The notes under the pieces are model-generated. The model worked only from the letters and a program-made list of their open reading frames with translations. It did not search any database and had not been told where the DNA came from. 64,000 nucleotides of DNA from NCBI GenBank assembly GCA_007449985.2, contig VIIQ02000155.1, forward strand, positions 1 through 64,000, given 5' to 3'. This document shows, piece by piece, positions 57,369 to 64,000 of this stretch. The first letter of the stretch is position 1; each line of letters begins with the position of its first letter. The translations under genes and the position numbers were made by a program. The stretch is from Desmodesmus armatus. Taxonomy: Eukaryota; Chlorophyta; Chlorophyceae; Sphaeropleales; Scenedesmaceae.

Positions 57369-59179
57369 GTTTGCATGCCATGCTTGAATTACTGTGTTGC
57401 TGTTGTTGGACCTGCTGTTGGGGCCTGCGTTGCACTTGCCACCCGGGAGCTAGCTACTAGCCCGGCCAGCGGCTGGCTGGTGTCAGTGAGTATCTCTGAC
57501 AGGGATGTCCAACATGTCCGATGCTTAGTAAGCATGTTTCCTCAGCATTGCTGCGACTGTCAGTGAGTATTTTTGACAGGGATGTCCAGCATGTTTCGGC
57601 ACTGCTGAGACGGCATCACTGTTTGTGTTAGCCGCATGTGTACAGCTGAGGCCCCCTGCTTGATGCGTCAGCTTGTGCTGGCATCACCAACCTGTGTGTT
57701 GCCCCTGAGGGCGTGTGTATACCCAGCTGGTTGCAAAAGCTGCCTTGACAGTGTTTCAAGCAGGCAGGTCCTGCGGCCTGTATAGTTGTGTTGTTTGCAA
57801 TTGCACAGCCTGTGCTGTGTGGTGTGCCTCTAGGAAGTTGCCCCGGGCCGCTGACTCAGCTGTTGAACTGCAGCCTGAGTGTGTTTGATCTGCCTGTGTT
57901 GACAATTTGACGTTTGACTATGACAGTTGATGAGTGTACACACCACAGTGTGACATTCTGGATTGGACTTGTGGCAGTGTACAGCTGGAAGTTCCGTTGG
58001 ATGCTACAGTTGCACTGCTCTTCAGTGCGCATGCGCAAGTCACCGCAAGGTGTACATGTACATTCACACAACACCCATCTGGTGGGGTGTGTCGCACCAT
58101 GTTTCTGAATTGAAGTTCGGTGACATTTGCCTTCAAGCATTGCCAGTGTATAGTGCGGAACCATTGTAGCTGCGCATGTTGTGCAGCCTTGGTTGCCGCC
58201 CAGTTGTCTTTGTGCGCAAGGAGTAGCACTGGTGTGCATGAACACCCATGTGCACACCCGGCTGACTGTGGTGTGCATCAACACACCTCTTGGTCTAAGT
58301 GACCGGCCCGAGCGGTACTGACAGCAGTTGGCAGTAGTGCTGACGTTTGAACACGGCTCGACGGCCCGTGAGTGATCAGTGTGACCCTCTGACCAGGCTG
58401 ACTGATGTGAATGACGTTGATGTGTGCTGGTGAAGGTCAGTGTTTGCGACTGGGTTGAGTGCAGTCAGTCAGCAGCCTGGCTGAGACACTGGGCAGCTGC
58501 TGAGGTGCAAACTACAGTACATGTATGTAAGTGATGTGCAGTACCATCTGCAACTGTTGCTTTTGTAGGTGTGCAGCTATGAGCTGTTAAACAGTGTTCT
58601 GCCAAAGTAACTAGTAAATTTCAGGTGACGTCCAGGTCTGCTGACTTCCAGGGCTCTGCTGCCATTTGTGCTCATCTGCACATGATCCTCCAGGATTGCC
58701 AGCATATGCATGGCACCGGGGAACTTAGCACAATGTGCTGCAGAGCATGGTTCAGCGTCCAGCTGTGAAATTTGGACATGTTTGTGTAACGTTGTGCTGA
58801 ATTGGCGTGTACCCGTGCATGACACGGTTTGTCTCTTCTTCGGAGACCCTGAACAGACTGTACAGAGCGCCAGCCTGCAGTAGCTGTCATTCTGGTTGAA
58901 CCTCAGTCCACTTCTGGAACAGTCCCTGCCTCCAAACGAACGTTGGGTCGCATATTTTCCATGTGTTGGCTCAGCTCATGATGCCGTGTAGCTTATTGCT
59001 GCTGTTATGCACTGTTGATCATCCAGATCAGTGGATCGTTTGCAAGCTGCAATCCTGCAGCTCGCTTCTCTCCTCTTCCTGACGCCGACGATAAATCGAC
59101 TTTGAGTATGCGAAGTTTTCATCAATTTCCATTTCGAGCATGACCGGCGCAGAGGAGCAGTAGCAGCAGTAGCTGACAC
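57369..59179. other. Intergenic, 1.8 kb
   Basis: 3' flank of the previous gene and promoter side of MED20. It holds a 36-bp direct repeat (57481-57516 and 57558-57593) and several short inverted repeats rich in TGTG/CACA (58217-58275). No gene or RNA recognised. Confidence 0.5.
57481..57593. repeat. 36-bp direct repeat
   Basis: tgtcagtgagtatctctgac and the following 16 bp recur at 57558-57593 with 3-4 mismatches, 77 bp apart, in the 3' flank of the unknown gene. Confidence 0.85.
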
Positions 59180-63350
<4,171 letters not shown>

Positions 63351-64000
63351 CACACATGCATGCAGGAGAAATTGTCATTTCAGTGGAAGTATCAGTTATT
63401 GTCAGGGATGCGCGTCCATGACTACCCCTGTTCAGCTTGGCTGTGGTGACACAGCAGCACTTGCTGCGGATATGTACTGTGTGAGGTTGGTGTGCTTGGG
63501 GGCTGTTGATGTTGAGGTGCTGCTGTTGTCCAGTGTGGAAGGGATGTGGCAGTTTGCATTTCCTGAAGCTGTTGCTGCTGCCTGTAAGGTTGAAAGTCAT
63601 GGAGGCTTCCCAGCACTTGGTGTTTTGCATCAGTCACTTTGAGCTGGTGACTGGTTGTTTGACATGTTCTATAACCTCAGTGAGGCGTTGATCAATGACA
63701 TGGACATCGGCATGCCGCATGTTGTGCTGCTGTATGTGCCCTGGTCACCACTGTCGGTCACCATTGCTGCCGCGACAGCATCCGGTGCCATGAGTCAGCA
63801 CAGCATTGATACCATACAATCATCACAGATTTTAGGGTTTGTGCTGCAATGGCTTCGTTGACAGTGCTGCCCACAAGGCAGTGCCCACGTCCAGACCTCC
63901 AGGGGTGTGAATCTGTCTCTTGTTTTGAATCAAGACGAACTGAGTCGGCTGCACATCCTGCAGGACCAGAGGGGCGGTACAGACAGTGTGTGCAAACAGA
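63351..64000. other. 3' flank of MED20
   Basis: 650 bp with no supported gene. TGTAA at 63583-63587, about 235 bp after the stop, is a possible poly(A) signal of the chlorophyte type. Short ORFs at 63506-63861 show no family similarity. Confidence 0.45.

Overview
The window is nuclear DNA of a green alga, most likely of the Chlorophyceae. The evidence is a fused plant/algal-type hisHF gene with a plastid-type leader, genes broken into many GT-AG introns that usually end in ctgcag, abundant CAG/CTG repeats encoding polyQ/polyA, and long intronic poly-G and poly-C tracts. The species cannot be named from sequence alone. I chained exons by hand. Most models close in frame over their full length (ANKRD39-like, the secreted nuclease, MED20, the 1461-residue polyQ protein), which supports them.

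Layout. 1-3154 (-): hisHF, running off the left edge. 3552-5220 (+): ANKRD39-like ankyrin protein. 5906-8201, 26005-28050 and 30560-31935 (+): three paralogous F-box-like/leucine-rich-repeat genes. 8836-15092 and 16018-21574 (+): a tandem duplicate pair of organelle-targeted ankyrin + single-AAA+ proteins of the CLPB/SKD3 type; the first copy has lost key catalytic residues and carries a frame-breaking insertion. 22048-22355 (+): a gag-like CCHC fragment. 22998-24559 (+): secreted staphylococcal-nuclease-type nuclease. 34818-41935 (-): a 1461-residue polyQ protein of unknown function with tRNA-Gly(GCC) in its first intron. 42823-52716 (+): RBM28/Nop4-type nucleolar four-RRM protein, with an intron-containing initiator tRNA-Met(CAT) antisense in its last intron. 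54063-57368 (+): unknown low-complexity protein with a conserved-looking C-terminal domain. 59180-63350 (+): Mediator subunit MED20.

The most unusual property is in intron organisation. In hisHF, the polyQ gene, RBM28 and MED20, many introns carry a G-tract soon after the 5' splice site and a C-tract before the 3' splice site. Exon edges next to these tracts have been duplicated repeatedly, each copy keeping its splice site, at 160-250 bp spacing. This leaves arrays of truncated exon relics in the introns. One such duplicate (36958-37038) is a complete, in-frame, spliceable exon. The CLPB-like, LRR and nuclease genes between about 5.9 and 32 kb lack both the tracts and the relics.

Several otherwise well conserved exons are broken by a single missing base, five of them at a run of exactly five G or C. 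This looks like homopolymer under-calling in the assembly, so pseudogene calls that rest on those sites should be treated with care. The genes are not an operon. They are independent eukaryotic housekeeping genes (histidine synthesis, ribosome biogenesis, transcription, proteostasis) mixed with a lineage-specific LRR family and mobile-element debris.
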